In this document: one piece after another, positions 1 through 10,441 of the stretch
Layout of the letters: every line of letters begins with the position of its first letter
Numbering within the stretch: position 1 is the first letter of the stretch
Assembly (NCBI GenBank): GCA_025716855.1
Contig: JAIXMQ010000015.1
Location: 248,001-312,000, forward strand
Length of the DNA stretch: 64,000 nt
Reading direction: 5' to 3'
Origin: Pilaira anomala
Taxonomy: Eukaryota; Mucoromycota; Mucoromycetes; Mucorales; Mucoraceae
Notes under the pieces: model-generated
The model's database searches: none
What the model saw: the letters and a program-made list of their open reading frames with translations, nothing else
Told to the model about the DNA's origin: nothing
Translations under genes and position numbers: made by a program

Positions 1-2
1 CA

Positions 3-527
3 GCTGCCTTATGGGATACATGTAAAGAGATCGATACACTTCCCAAGTCCAATCAGGAGGCTGTCTTGGCTGCCTGGAAATCAATCACTGCTACCCTCAA
101 GGACGCCAAGATGGAGGTACATGAAATCGCTTCTGGACAAGACGCTTCAGAGGGTTTTGATGATAACGAGGAAGGTGATGAGGAAACAGATTTATCAGAG
201 GAGGAATTAGAGGTCGCTAAACAAATCGCCAAATTAGTCGATATGGCTGTTTTCGTCATGCAAAAAATTGAACGTCGTTGTATTCGTGAAGCGGAATTTT
301 GTCCTGTGCAATGGTTAGATGAAATCTATACTTGTGCTCGTAACTTGGTGGATGAAACGGATGTTTTGGTCTCTCAAATTTATGATGAAGATGTAATGAC
401 CATGAAGGAGGAAGTTAAGAAATACATTGAATGTTCTAAAGAGGTTGTGAAGATGGCTAAACAACATACACCAGAAGAACATCTTGAGTGGTTTTCCATG
501 TGTGAAAACAAGTATGATGCCATGTAA
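3..527 (+). CDS. Cyclin-D1-binding protein 1-like (GCIP family), 3' part
   Basis: An open frame runs from the left edge without a break to the TAA at 525-527, so the start and any upstream exons lie outside the window. The visible 174 residues are mostly helical and acidic. An acidic linker ([18 protein letters not shown]) sits between two helical segments; the second contains [15 protein letters not shown] and the conserved-looking [17 protein letters not shown]. This resembles the C-terminal half of the Grap2/cyclin-D-interacting (GCIP, CCNDBP1) family, helical-bundle proteins linked to cyclin D and transcription control in animals and of little-known role in fungi. The family call is from memory of the motif pattern, so it is moderate. 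The frame and the stop are certain. The gene is convergent with the LIM-RhoGAP gene, 284 nt apart. Confidence 0.6.
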   Translation, partial: AALWDTCKEIDTLPKSNQEAVLAAWKSITATLKDAKMEVHEIASGQDASEGFDDNEEGDEETDLSEEELEVAKQIAKLVDMAVFVMQKIERRCIREAEFCPVQWLDEIYTCARNLVDETDVLVSQIYDEDVMTMKEEVKKYIECSKEVVKMAKQHTPEEHLEWFSMCENKYDAM

Positions 528-811
528 AAAAAAAGATAGATTTAATCAATGTACCAATAAAGTTAATACTCAAAAAAATGAAAAAGTTTATATAATTGTA
601 TGTGTAAAAACAAAGAGTGACTATATGCGAAGAGGGGAGAAGAAAGAAAAAAAAAAAGGTTTATAGGTATAAAAAAAGAAAGAAAGAAAGAAAGAGAAAT
701 TTACAGTACAAAAACTCATGTGTAAGAAGGTAAAAAAAAAGAGAGAGTGAAGCAAATTGGGTATTAGTATACAAGTAGGTCGGATATATAGAAATATATA
801 TATAGATATTG
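528..811. other. Convergent intergenic spacer
   Basis: This spacer between two convergent genes is A-rich, with a short AAAG repeat near 675-695 and an AT-rich patch at 785-808. I see no gene. Both 3' UTRs must end here, but no single polyadenylation signal stands out. Confidence 0.6.
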
Positions 812-3800
812 TTACACAGTAGAAGTAGAAGGAGATGGCGGTAATACAGATTCAGAAGAAGTGATTTCCTTTTTCACCTTTAACAATTGAATAAATGATT
901 TCAAGAAATGTTTGGAGCAACTCAAGTCAATTGAATTTGTTGCAAGATAAAGTGTCATCTTTGGATTTTGTAATAATTCAGTAAATTCATTTGGAACCTA
1001 ATATATTCAAATAGAATGTTAAGCATAATCATGACTACTAAAAATTTTTTTTTTTTTTTTTTTACCTCGATAAAAGTATCATAATATTCAATCATAGTAG
1101 CTACCACACGAATTTCTCCATGACATAATGAAACATCGGCTGCAGTGGTTGGAGATTGCTTTTTGTGACTATAAAGAATATTGGGTGCTATCACTCTAGC
1201 CAAGTTCTCAACCCCCATTTTGTTTTCAGAAGCATGTCTTGCAACCCAATTCAAAAGAGCCAATACCAAGAGTAAGATATCTCGATTGACTTTAGGTAAC
1301 AAACAAATAGCAAGATGTATAATGGGAACACTACTATCTGCTTTATCGTTTGACAGCAAGAATAATTTATATAATCGACTGGTGAGTAAAGGCTCTGGTA
1401 ATTCTCGAAGATACTTTTTAACAAATGTTGCCAATTGAATTATATTCTGTTCCCTAAAGAAATCCAACCAATCTTCCCGTTGTAATTGAACATCATCTAA
1501 TTGTTCACACATTTCTTTTAATACGCGAATATTTCCATTTTTTCGGAATACTCCTTCTGTCTTCACATCTAATGTAAAGTGTATATATAAGAAAATCTAT
1601 TTGTTTTGTTTTTGTATGTATGTATATAAATAAAGAAAAACTCTCTCTTTCTTACCTTGTTCAATCATAGCCAATACACAATCTTTAATAAATGCAGGTG
1701 CATACGAATGAGGAGAAAAGCAAGAGATGACAGAAGGACAATGAGTTTTCCAAAGTTCAAAATTTTGCACTTCAGGAATCTTTTGATAATTGTTCAATGA
1801 ACCATTACTGGTATTTGATAATGAAACGCCAATTTTCTTTTCATTATTATTATTATTATTATTATGATGATGCATCAAAGGTTGTGTTGTAATTGTTTCA
1901 TTTGGAGTCAAGATATGAGTCTTGAGTTTACCCCAGAGTGTGGCTGCAGAGGGTTTTTTGTAATTTTCTAATAATCCCAAGAGGTCTTCAAGTAAGACTA
2001 GATCATTTGCTGCATGTGATTCAACGAAGAGTACAGTAATGTGACGAATAATCGAATCTTGTTGTGATGTTAAATCAGTCAAGTAAGGTGGTATGGTCCA
2101 GATCGTTTGGTTGGCAGAAGGAGGTGAAAGTGGTGGTGTGGTATGTAATTGCCCAACATCTGGAAGTGAGATATAAAGAGGAGGTGTAGAAGGGTTATGT
2201 AAACTATAGGATTTTTGTTCGCGACGATTACTAGAGAAGATACTGTTGGACCTACTTGGAGAATTATTGTTACCAGAACCATCTTTTTTGTTACGACTGG
2301 TGGTAAGAGCTCTACGGATACTATCGATTCTACTGGTATTTTTGGTCATGGTGTCTACTGGTTGCTTTTTGGTTGTTGATTTAGATCTTTTTATGCTTGA
2401 AGAAGTGTCGGAAGTAGGTTGTGTTAAGTGATGGATGTTGGATGCACTGTTCACTAATCTTTTTTGTTGAACAATTGGAAAGAGAGTAGGTCGAATGATA
2501 TTTGGTTTATATAGCATTGTTTCATCAGGTCGCTTTCCTAAATATAGTTGTGTAACCAATATGATTAACATGTACAGACAGAAAAAAAAAAAAAAAAAAA
2601 AAAAATAACAATAAGGTACCTTGTTGTGGTTTAATATCCAATACAAAGGCCAACCTTGACAACGCTATATCAATCAACCTTAGATTGTGATTTAAACATG
2701 GTAAACTTGTTGTTTGTTTAAATGATTTAGTTGAATAAATTCTTAATACTTGATCGATCAAATCATTATTTTGTCTTTTCTAAAAAAAAAAAAAGGAAAA
2801 AAAAAAAAGATATAAAAAGAGAGAGAGAGTGTGTGTGTGTGTGAGTGTGTGTGAGAGAGAGAGAGAGAGAGAGGAGAAAGAGTAAAAAAGGGGTTAGGTT
2901 AGTATGTTACAATATGGATATAAAAGGAAATCAATGATTTTTACGAGTATGATTGTTTGTTGTAAACTTAGTTTGACTAGATCTCTTGTATATTGTGATA
3001 ACAAAGTAGCTAATTTTGATAAATTCTGGGTGTCTTTAATGTTGGTTTGACAAAGACTATCCATGAATAAGACAAATTGATCGGTTAGTTTTTGAGTTGG
3101 TACATCACATGAAAGATCTACAATGGGTGTATAAAGAGTTAAAGGAGTTAATTATTTGTTTATAATATATATGTATATATTTATAATGTATATTTATATA
3201 ACCCTACGAGTAAAATATTTAAAGACTAAATCTAAAATAGTAAAAATAATATTCAATTGACTTGTTAATAATAGACATGATTCATATTCTTGTTTATAAT
3301 CAGACGATTGGTGCAATAAAATAATATTTGAAATAATTTTAGATGTATTTTCTTCATAGTTGCTTAATTCTTTCCAAATATTATATCGAATGTATTCAAT
3401 ATCATTCTGAATAAACACCAATTGTTGTTTACTTTTATAATCAGCTATACATATAACAAATAAAAAAGCAGTTAGAAAAAAAAACACACACACACACACA
3501 CACACACACAAAGATTATTATAATATCTACATTGAAGTATAGGCTGAAGATCAATTAATTCAACGTGCCAATATTTCATAATCATACAACATTCAGGATG
3601 CCATTTTCCATTACTATTTGGTAATTCCATATATTGATGAAGTACTGCTTGACCACAACCAATACATTCTGTACCTTTAATTAATGAATAGTGATATCGG
3701 CAATAAGGTCGGCCATTGTAATCATAACGTTCAAATGATTCTTCTTCTTCTTCATCATCATCTTGTTGTTGTTGTTGTTCTTCATCAATAGAACATGGTA

Positions 3801-4377
3801 CGTTTTTGACGATAGTACAACCAGGACAATGTAAACAATGTCGATGATATTTATAGTCACCAATCACTTCATAATTGTTTTTTGTTATTGATTCATTGCA
3901 CTGATGGCACTTGAAACCAGATATTTCAAAATAATCTTTTTCACATAAAATTACTGATGAATCATTCATAATAAAAAATTGATCAATTACAGATATTTGA
4001 CAAGTCTATAATATTAATAAAATATATAAAGAAAGAGTTATAGTAGAAGAGAGAGAGAGAGAAAAAAAAAAAAAAGAGTTAATCATCATATTTTAATTCA
4101 ATATTAAATAAAATAAAACCGATCTTGTATCCGTGAATTTATATTTTATATAGAAATATAAAAGGCGCTATAAAATCTTATAACACAACAATCACCGCTG
4201 ACCGAGGGAAAGTAAACAAAAAAAAAAACAGTGGCAATAGAATATACTTACGTTACATTTAAAACATTGCTTATGATATATATTGCCAACTGCTCGTACT
4301 AAAGACGGGTCACCTCGAATACACGTATTTTGACAGTTGTAACACTTGTTTTCAGAATGAACCTGTTCCACTGTCAT
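812..4377 (-). CDS. LRG1: LIM-domain RhoGAP, Lrg1 type
   Basis: This is a Rho GTPase-activating protein with N-terminal LIM domains. ATG is at 4377-4375. Exon 1 (4377-4252) ends in frame at a GTAAGT donor and joins exon 2 at 4005, which completes LIM1 (CYNC...HKQCFKC...CEKDY). LIM2 follows (CHQC...HRHCLHCPGC...YCRYHY), interrupted by a Q/D/E run. A degenerate third LIM (CIGC...WHPECCMIMKYW) is typical of Lrg1/Rga-like proteins. Helical exons and a Ser/Thr/Asn-rich linker lead to the RhoGAP domain (about 1000-1700). Its arginine finger lies in EGVFRKNGN, followed by the LPEPLL block and NLARVIAPN. The last exon begins near 1000 after a TTAG acceptor and ends at TAA 814-812. In yeast, Lrg1 acts on Rho1 to restrain cell-wall glucan synthesis and PKC signalling. 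A similar role in polarity and wall control is inferred. At least seven introns are present, one holding a (CA)n run at 3484-3511. Confidence 0.9.
2819..2876. repeat. GA/GT microsatellite in an intron of the LIM-RhoGAP gene
   Basis: Alternating (GA)n and (GT)n runs lie inside an intron between exons that encode the helical middle of the LIM-RhoGAP protein. It is likely to vary in length between strains. Confidence 0.8.
3484..3511. repeat. (CA)14 microsatellite in an intron
   Basis: A perfect CA dinucleotide array lies within the intron just downstream of the third LIM exon of the minus-strand LIM-RhoGAP gene (donor near 3530, acceptor near 3445). Confidence 0.85.
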
Positions 4378-4687
4378 TTTTCGTGTTGTGTTGATTTTAT
4401 TACAAGTAAAAAAAAAAAAAAAAAAAGAATAAAAAAAAACAAAAATATACCCTGCAAAAAAAAAAAAAAAAAGAAAAAGAAAAGAAGAAAAGGCAAGAAA
4501 GAAAAAAGGAGAAAGCCGCATGGTATTAACATTTTGTTTGATATCATTTAGTTTATTTCTAATGAATTAAAACTACGCATTTCGCTGGAAGTAGGCATCT
4601 CTTTTTTTAGCCCACAGAGTCTGCCTATCCAAAATTCAGTCTATAAATAGGTTTAGTATCCAGAAAAGTAACATTTGTTTTTTTTTT
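4378..4687. other. Spacer between LIM-RhoGAP start and Elg1 stop
   Basis: This spacer holds the promoter and 5' UTR of the LIM-RhoGAP gene and the 3' UTR of the Elg1 gene, both on the minus strand. Several A-rich tracts (4411-4426, 4455-4472) dominate. I see no gene. Confidence 0.6.
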
Positions 4688-7400
4688 CTACTCTACCTCA
4701 TCTATGAGTGGTCTATTACGTGTTAAAGTATTTACATTTTCTTCACTTATTGGTAAATAAAGTCTTTTTCTTTTCGATCGAGTTTTTACAGATTTAGTTT
4801 TACTATCAACTGATATCATCTGTCGAATATATGACACATAATCCATTATTATCATCCCCTCATTAGGTTGATACATCATTTCTGCACTTAATAATTTATT
4901 GATAGCATCAATATAATCAACAAAATTATTAGACCTTTTTTTATATATGTTAGTTAAACTCATATATATATATATATATACATATACTTTACTTTGCATC
5001 ACAAGCCTCATCCCAATGACTAGATTCATCCCATATAATATTACTCCATACACTTGACTTGATATTTTCACTATGCATAATCGATATACTTGATTCAATT
5101 TCAGCCAACATTTTATTACTTGCATCATCTTCATCATCTTCTAACCAAAGACTGGTGAACCCATTGATTTCATCCTTATTAGCCTCATAAATCTTAAAAT
5201 AAATCAAAATATCCCAATTTAGATCACGTTTTTAAAATTCATAATGACTAAGCCCTTCTTACCATATTTCCATTCTTTTTTGAACCAAGCCACGAATCTA
5301 CTAAAGCATTATCTTCTAAAGCTTTTTCAATTTGATCCAAATCATCTAAATCTTCATCTTCTTCACTCATCATTCGACTATCTCCAATATTCTCATAGCA
5401 ACGAGCTAATCTAAATGTATCCACGGCAACGCGAGAAGGTACACATTTTAATTTCATATCAACAAGTGATTCATTTAAATGAATTCCTAAATAAGATTCA
5501 AATACAGGCTCCTCATTTTTAACAAAAAATTCCAATGTTTGAATCAATTGACGAATATCTCTACCCAAAAAGGCCATTAAACAAATTAAATCAGCAGGAT
5601 CAACTATATATCCTTCAGAGTAACATAATAACCACAGATAAGGTAACAATTCAGTGTCCGTTGCAGGTTTCAATTCAAGTATAGTTTGTAAATATAAGTT
5701 CTCAAAAGGAACTTGGTCCGGATCTATTAGAATTTTGGTTAATTATATGTTATAAATAGAAGATAATGTGTGTAACGATTTTTTTTTTTTAATAATACAA
5801 TTTTACCATTGCAAGTCATCACAATAGGTCTTTTACTCTTTTGAGATAATTCGTTAATTGATGTCCAGAACGCTTTATCATCTTCAAATAATAAATCCAC
5901 TTCTTCTAATAAAATTAAACTTTGTTTTGGTTCGGGTGAAGGTACCCGTTTTAAAACTGGGCTCTCTAATGCCTTCTTTCTTAGGAAATGTTTCAAGAGA
6001 CCATCACCACCACCACCACCACCACCACCATCTCCACCTCCACTAACATCATTTGTTTGATTCACTTGTTTAGGAGTAGAAGATAAACATGGATTCAATC
6101 TACGCTTTTTTGGTTTCTTTAAACTTGCTTCTGCTTCTTCCTTTTTCTGAACTTGATACTGTTGTAATCCAAAAGTAACATGATGACTTTTCGTCATTTC
6201 TCCTACCATTGACATGATATCTTTTCCTGATCTCCTTGACCCAGGATTAATCTCAAACACTTCGTACCCTAATTGTTCGGCTACTGTATACACCATCGTT
6301 GTCTTTCCTACACCATGATCTCCCGTCAATAAGATAATATTAGATTTAATTGACTCATGCTTTAATTGCTTTGCCGTCTTTTTAACCGGCATAAAATCAT
6401 CATCATCATCATTTGTTTCCAAGGACAATAAACCGAGTCCATCCTCATTGTCTAAACTTAAAAGTCCTAACCCATCCAACAATTTCTTCTTTTTCTTTTT
6501 GATCCCTTTCCCCTTTTTTGTTTCTTGCGTATTCTTACTAGGTGCTGACATGGGTGAGATTTTCATTTGATGTAACCAATCCTTTAAACAAACTGGATTA
6601 TATCGTTCTCCTAATAATCCATTCACTGATTTTGGTCTATAAGCATCAACCCATTGTCTTTGCTGATGTATCTTTTTCTCATTTGACTTGTTGAATATCA
6701 ATTGTGATAAAACAACACAAGAAGAAAACGCATACCAATTTGGAAAAGTACGGTCCAAGAAAGCTTGAAGTTCCTCTTGATTCGTTATATTAATATGGTA
6801 CTTTGGTTTCTTTATTCTACTGGTGGTATGATCACTTTGGGTCGATCGTTGTCTATTTAGGTTTTTGAAATAATCCTTTTTAATCGTCTCAAAGTCAATC
6901 GCCTCCTCTTCCTTTCTATTGAACAAAACGCGTCGGTGATCCTCTTCTACTAGATCCTCCATCTCTTTTTGTCTAATATGTCCACTACCAAATACTTGCC
7001 GATCCAATCGAGAAAACTCATGATCTGCCTTATAGTCTGAATTAGGAATGCGACCGTAAAAATCAAACAAGTCTTCGTATTGTTTTTTTGCTTGACATTC
7101 TAAAGTATCTGAATAAAATTTAGGTTTTTCTATAGGTGCATAATATGGTGTGGAACAACTAGCAAATGCTGGTACATGTTTCAGTGTTGTTCTCTTGGAA
7201 ACAGTGTCCGTAACGACAGGTACAGGTCTACGTTGAGACCTACGTATCACGGGTGAGAGAGGAGGTGGGGGTGTGATGGATGCTGGTGAAGCATGGTCTA
7301 TTGTTGTAGTAGGTAAAGGTGTATTCGGAGGTGAAACCCTTTGTTTCTTTGGTTTTTGTTGTGAAAAGAAGGGATGAACTACCTTACTTGAATTACTCAT
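4688..7400 (-). CDS. ELG1: Elg1/ATAD5-like AAA+ PCNA unloader
   Basis: This is the large subunit of the Elg1 RFC-like complex, which removes PCNA from DNA after replication. Four exons join in frame: 7400-5807, 5723-5263, 5192-4993 and 4934-4688, giving 833 residues with stop TAG at 4690-4688. The N terminus carries VVHPFFSQQ, which resembles a PIP-like PCNA-binding motif. A basic, disordered N-terminal half follows. The AAA+ core shows Walker A GDHGVGKTT, then EVFEINPGSRRSGKDI, a basic insert with a glycine run, and Walker B LILLEEVDLLFEDD. After the first intron comes MTCNDPDQVPFENL, and then DLICLMAFLGRDIRQLIQTLEF, matching the sensor 2/lid region of the RFC1-like family. The EEVDLLFEDD form and the clause after MTCN fit ATAD5 better than Rad24 or Ctf18. 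In the cell it would act in the nucleus with Rfc2-5. Confidence 0.88.
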
Positions 7401-8599
7401 TAAAAAAATAAAAAATAAAAATAAGCGCGTGTTTCTTTAAATTACCTTTTTTTTTTTTTTGGAAAAGGTACGCGCGCATCGGATTTTTTAAATTTACTTC
7501 AGACACTACTTTTACGCATCAAACTCATTTAATATAGAGGATAGATACGCGCAACAATAATTAAAAACATGAAGTCTTATTACAGTGTCTGGTTAACTAA
7601 CGGCTGATTGTTATTGACTTCTTATTTTTTTCCCCACATGTTACAAAAAAAAAACAGGTTTCTTTGATTTAATTTTATTTATAAATCACTTTCTTTTGGT
7701 TCTTTCTTTTTCTTTTTTATATATATATATATATTTCAAATGAATCTTCCTTACCAATACAGTCTTAATCCATGCTTTGGCCACTTAACCTATCTAAACA
7801 AAATATTGCTTCAAGAATTAAATGATTTTGAAACACATATACATATAACACATGTTGTCAGCGGGTGTAAGATATCACAAAGAAGAAGTTGATTCATTAT
7901 TGTCTAATTTAAATCTCAATAACAAATCCCCCCTCCCCCTCTTCTTTTTTTTTTTGTACAGATTGTATGTATTTAATAAGGAGTGTATCTCGTCCAAACC
8001 CACATGTGGTAAGGCGACTGTCAGCGAGTGAAAAAAGTGCGCGAAATGGCAAGAATTTATTTCAAGAAATAAATAACTTTGAAACTTGCATCATAAACAT
8101 GTTGTCAGCTGGTAAGTCTTATATATCAAATCTCTAATAACTATATCAGAGAGAAATGATTCGTTTTGTCTATGTAATAAAATTAAATGTTCTCTTCCGT
8201 TCAGATTGCATGTATTGAATAGAAAAAGATATCCACTCGAATCTGTTAGGACAAGATGGTCGTCAACGAACGAGGCATGTGAGTAGGTCAGTTACATTAA
8301 AAATCTCGATATATTATTTTTGATATATATAAAGTGATTAATATTTTGTGATTAATTACATTAGCCATTCATCTTGACTAAGTCGAATGGTTACTTCCCC
8401 TTTCCGTCTGAAATAAAGGATACACCCTCCTCAACATTCAGGTAAAGACAGAGTTTCTATTTATTTTATTTGTTTATTTACCTAAACAATAATGTTAACT
8501 TTTTGTGCTTTATTAGGAGGCTGATCTATATTTGGCCTATTTCAGTGTCAGAGCATAAACTGACTATGCAAAACGCCATTATTGCTGTTTTACATCTTC
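7401..8599. other. Intergenic region upstream of accessory gene; contains a diverged tandem duplication and intron-like segments
   Basis: No long open frame is present. The stretch 7401-7700 holds the Elg1 promoter. From about 7808 to 8285 there are two diverged copies of one segment (listed separately). Further intron-like signals follow: ATTAG acceptor near 8363, CATTCAGGTAAAG donor near 8446 and TTTATTAGGAGG acceptor near 8515. These may be spliced 5' UTR exons of the plus-strand gene at 8600, but no coding frame supports them. Confidence 0.5.
7808..8285 (+). repeat. Two diverged tandem copies (about 245 nt period)
   Basis: Copy 1 (about 7808-8033) and copy 2 (about 8052-8285) share the same order of blocks: TTCAAGAA.TAAAT..TTTGAAAC, CATGTTGTCAGC.GGT, a pyrimidine-rich tract ending in a CAG, ATTG.ATGTATT.AATA, and a final block with ACTGTCAGCGAG / GTCGTCAACGAACGAG. 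In copy 2 the middle looks like an intron (GGTAAGTC ... TTCCGTTCAG). In copy 1 the donor is weaker (GGTGTAAG). Neither copy has a long reading frame. This could be a duplicated noncoding or leader exon, or a broken gene. Confidence 0.65.
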
Positions 8600-10053
8600 A
8601 TGGCTCCAACAAGACAAAAAAGCAAGAAAAGGCCTCCCCTTGAATATTCCTGGGCTAGCAATAATAATGACTCACTTGATCATCTGACATTCTTCAATCA
8701 TTTCAGTCATTTGAGTCGTAGGACTGTCACATCGAGATTCAACAATCTACTTAAGAATTACATTGTAGATGAAACAACGAAAAAACAAGTTCACGAGAAG
8801 TACCAAACATGGAGAACAAGCAACGAAGCAAGAATTTATTGGAGCGAACGGGAAGCTCACCAAAAAAAATTAATTGCTTCTAATAATAATATGGCGGCTT
8901 CATCGCTTAATAGTAGTAACGCGGCTTCATCGCTTGATGATAGTGCTTCCTCGTCTGGCAGTAGTAGTTCTGTTAGTACAACATCATCAGTTGGTTTGAA
9001 CAGTAAGGAAATAAGGGAATTGATGAAATCCAACACATTTCCCATCAACAACGAAAATGCATTAAAAATCAACGACGTAAATATCTTGCAACGTTTCCAT
9101 GAGTTTCAAAATTCACTTGGTACTTGCGATTTAACTTATAAGGATCATCTTCATCATATCTTATCAACATTGGGTATTCTTTTAGTTAAAAAAAATCAAC
9201 ATCCTGATTTATTGAAGTTTATTGATAACAAGACAGCTAGTATGATGCAGGAAAACACTTTTGAGCAAATCGGATTACACAGTCAAAAATTTTCAAGGGA
9301 TCTACTTGTCCAATTATTTGAAATTGTTCAACAATACATCACTGAAAAAATCACTATGATAAAGGCATCCCAACAACTCTTAGCTTTAATTAATGAAGAA
9401 GGCAACAACTATCAAAACAAGGTTATTCTATGTTTCAAATCCTTGATTGAACAACTTCCAAATGACTCTTTTGAAACAAAAGAATTAGAATTAACCTCTC
9501 GGTTCATTCAACCTATGCTTCAACCGCTCTTTGAAGAGAAGGCAGAAAATGTTTACTTCCGTTCGACTAACACCCAAACAGAAGAGTATAAGAAAGATAC
9601 AATGAAGTGTTCAAGCAAACGACCTGATGGTTGTATAACTTTAAAAACACTTGATATAAATTTAGGCTTTATGGAAATCAAAGAAGAGATGTACAAAAAA
9701 AACAAAGCTAAATTAAATAAGGACCTTTACAAGCTAGGAATATTTTCAAAGGATGCAATTGTTCAAAATAATCTTCTTGGAGTGCTAAGTTTTCAAATTG
9801 TTGGTAAGTTTTAAATATAGAATATATGTACATTACACATAGTTATTAGATTATTTATTAATAATCAAAATTAATAGGTACGTCTATTTCTTTCTACTTG
9901 ACTGAACAGCAATGCAAGGGCTTTTACACGATGACTGAATTAGATCATTTGGATGCACCAGAAAACTTAAAAGAGATTCCCAAGCTTATTGGATTTGTTG
10001 ACAATTTATGTAATCTTTTACACGTTTTTAAAACACGCTGTCGTCAACAATAA
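8600..10053 (+). CDS. Uncharacterised protein with PD-(D/E)XK-like C-terminal motif
   Basis: Two exons, 8600-9803 and 9878-10053, join in frame (GTAAGT donor, TTAATAG acceptor) to give 459 residues. The first in-frame ATG is at 8600; the six codons before it start with TTG. The N terminus is basic (APTRQKSKKRPP). A Ser/Ala/Asn-rich linker lies around residues 95-135, then a helical region. The C-terminal domain contains KRPDGCITL with Asp343, followed by GFMEIKEEM with Glu359 and Lys361. A helix (KNKAKLNKDLYKLGIF) and strands GVLSFQIVGTSISFYLTE follow. This D-x15-E-x-K layout between predicted strands, followed by a helix, is what PD-(D/E)XK nuclease-fold proteins show. I recall similar lineage-expanded proteins of unknown function in mucoralean genomes, but cannot check this here. 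It lies among repeats, which fits an accessory gene. The nuclease reading is inference. Confidence 0.7.
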
Positions 10054-10216
10054 ATAATTTTTTTTTTTTTTTTTTTTTTTTGCTTTTTTCTTTTCTCCCC
10101 CTACGAAATAATTTTAGGTAAGTTTTTTATAGCTTACTCAGTAAAATGGTTGATGTGTACATGTCGTGGTGAGTAACAGCGAAACACCACATGCGCCAGT
10201 GCTTGTGTATTATCTG

Positions 10217-10441
10217 AACTCCACCGTGGTTAGGTTTTCGAACGGATCACTGGGTATTGCACTCAGTCTAGACTAGTAGATGCTTAACAATTACACGCCT
10301 TGGTTAGTAAAGAGAGTATTCACTTTGGGTTCACCGCATCTTGGCTAGTAGCAGAAAGCCAACATGGTTAGGTTTTTTCGAACGGATCGCTGGGTTACGC
10401 GCTCGGTCATAGACTAGTAGAGGCCTAATAACCATTAACAC
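10217..10441. repeat. Imperfect tandem repeat, two about 83-nt units spaced about 140 nt
   Basis: Unit 1 (about 10217-10300) and unit 2 (about 10357-10441) share TGGTTAGG, TTTTCGAACGGATC, CTGGGT, a GC-rich block and TAGACTAGTAGA. Most base differences are transitions at CpG sites: CGC, ACG, GCG and TCG in unit 2 are CAC, TTG, GCA and TCA in unit 1. The DNA between the units also carries TTGGTTAG and TTGGCTAGTAG. The TTCGAAC core is weakly like an inverted tRNA B box, but the spacing does not support a tRNA gene. Confidence 0.7.

Noticed and set aside
10217..10441. tRNA gene on the minus strand
   Set aside because: Only a partial B-box-like core; no A box at the right distance and no cloverleaf.
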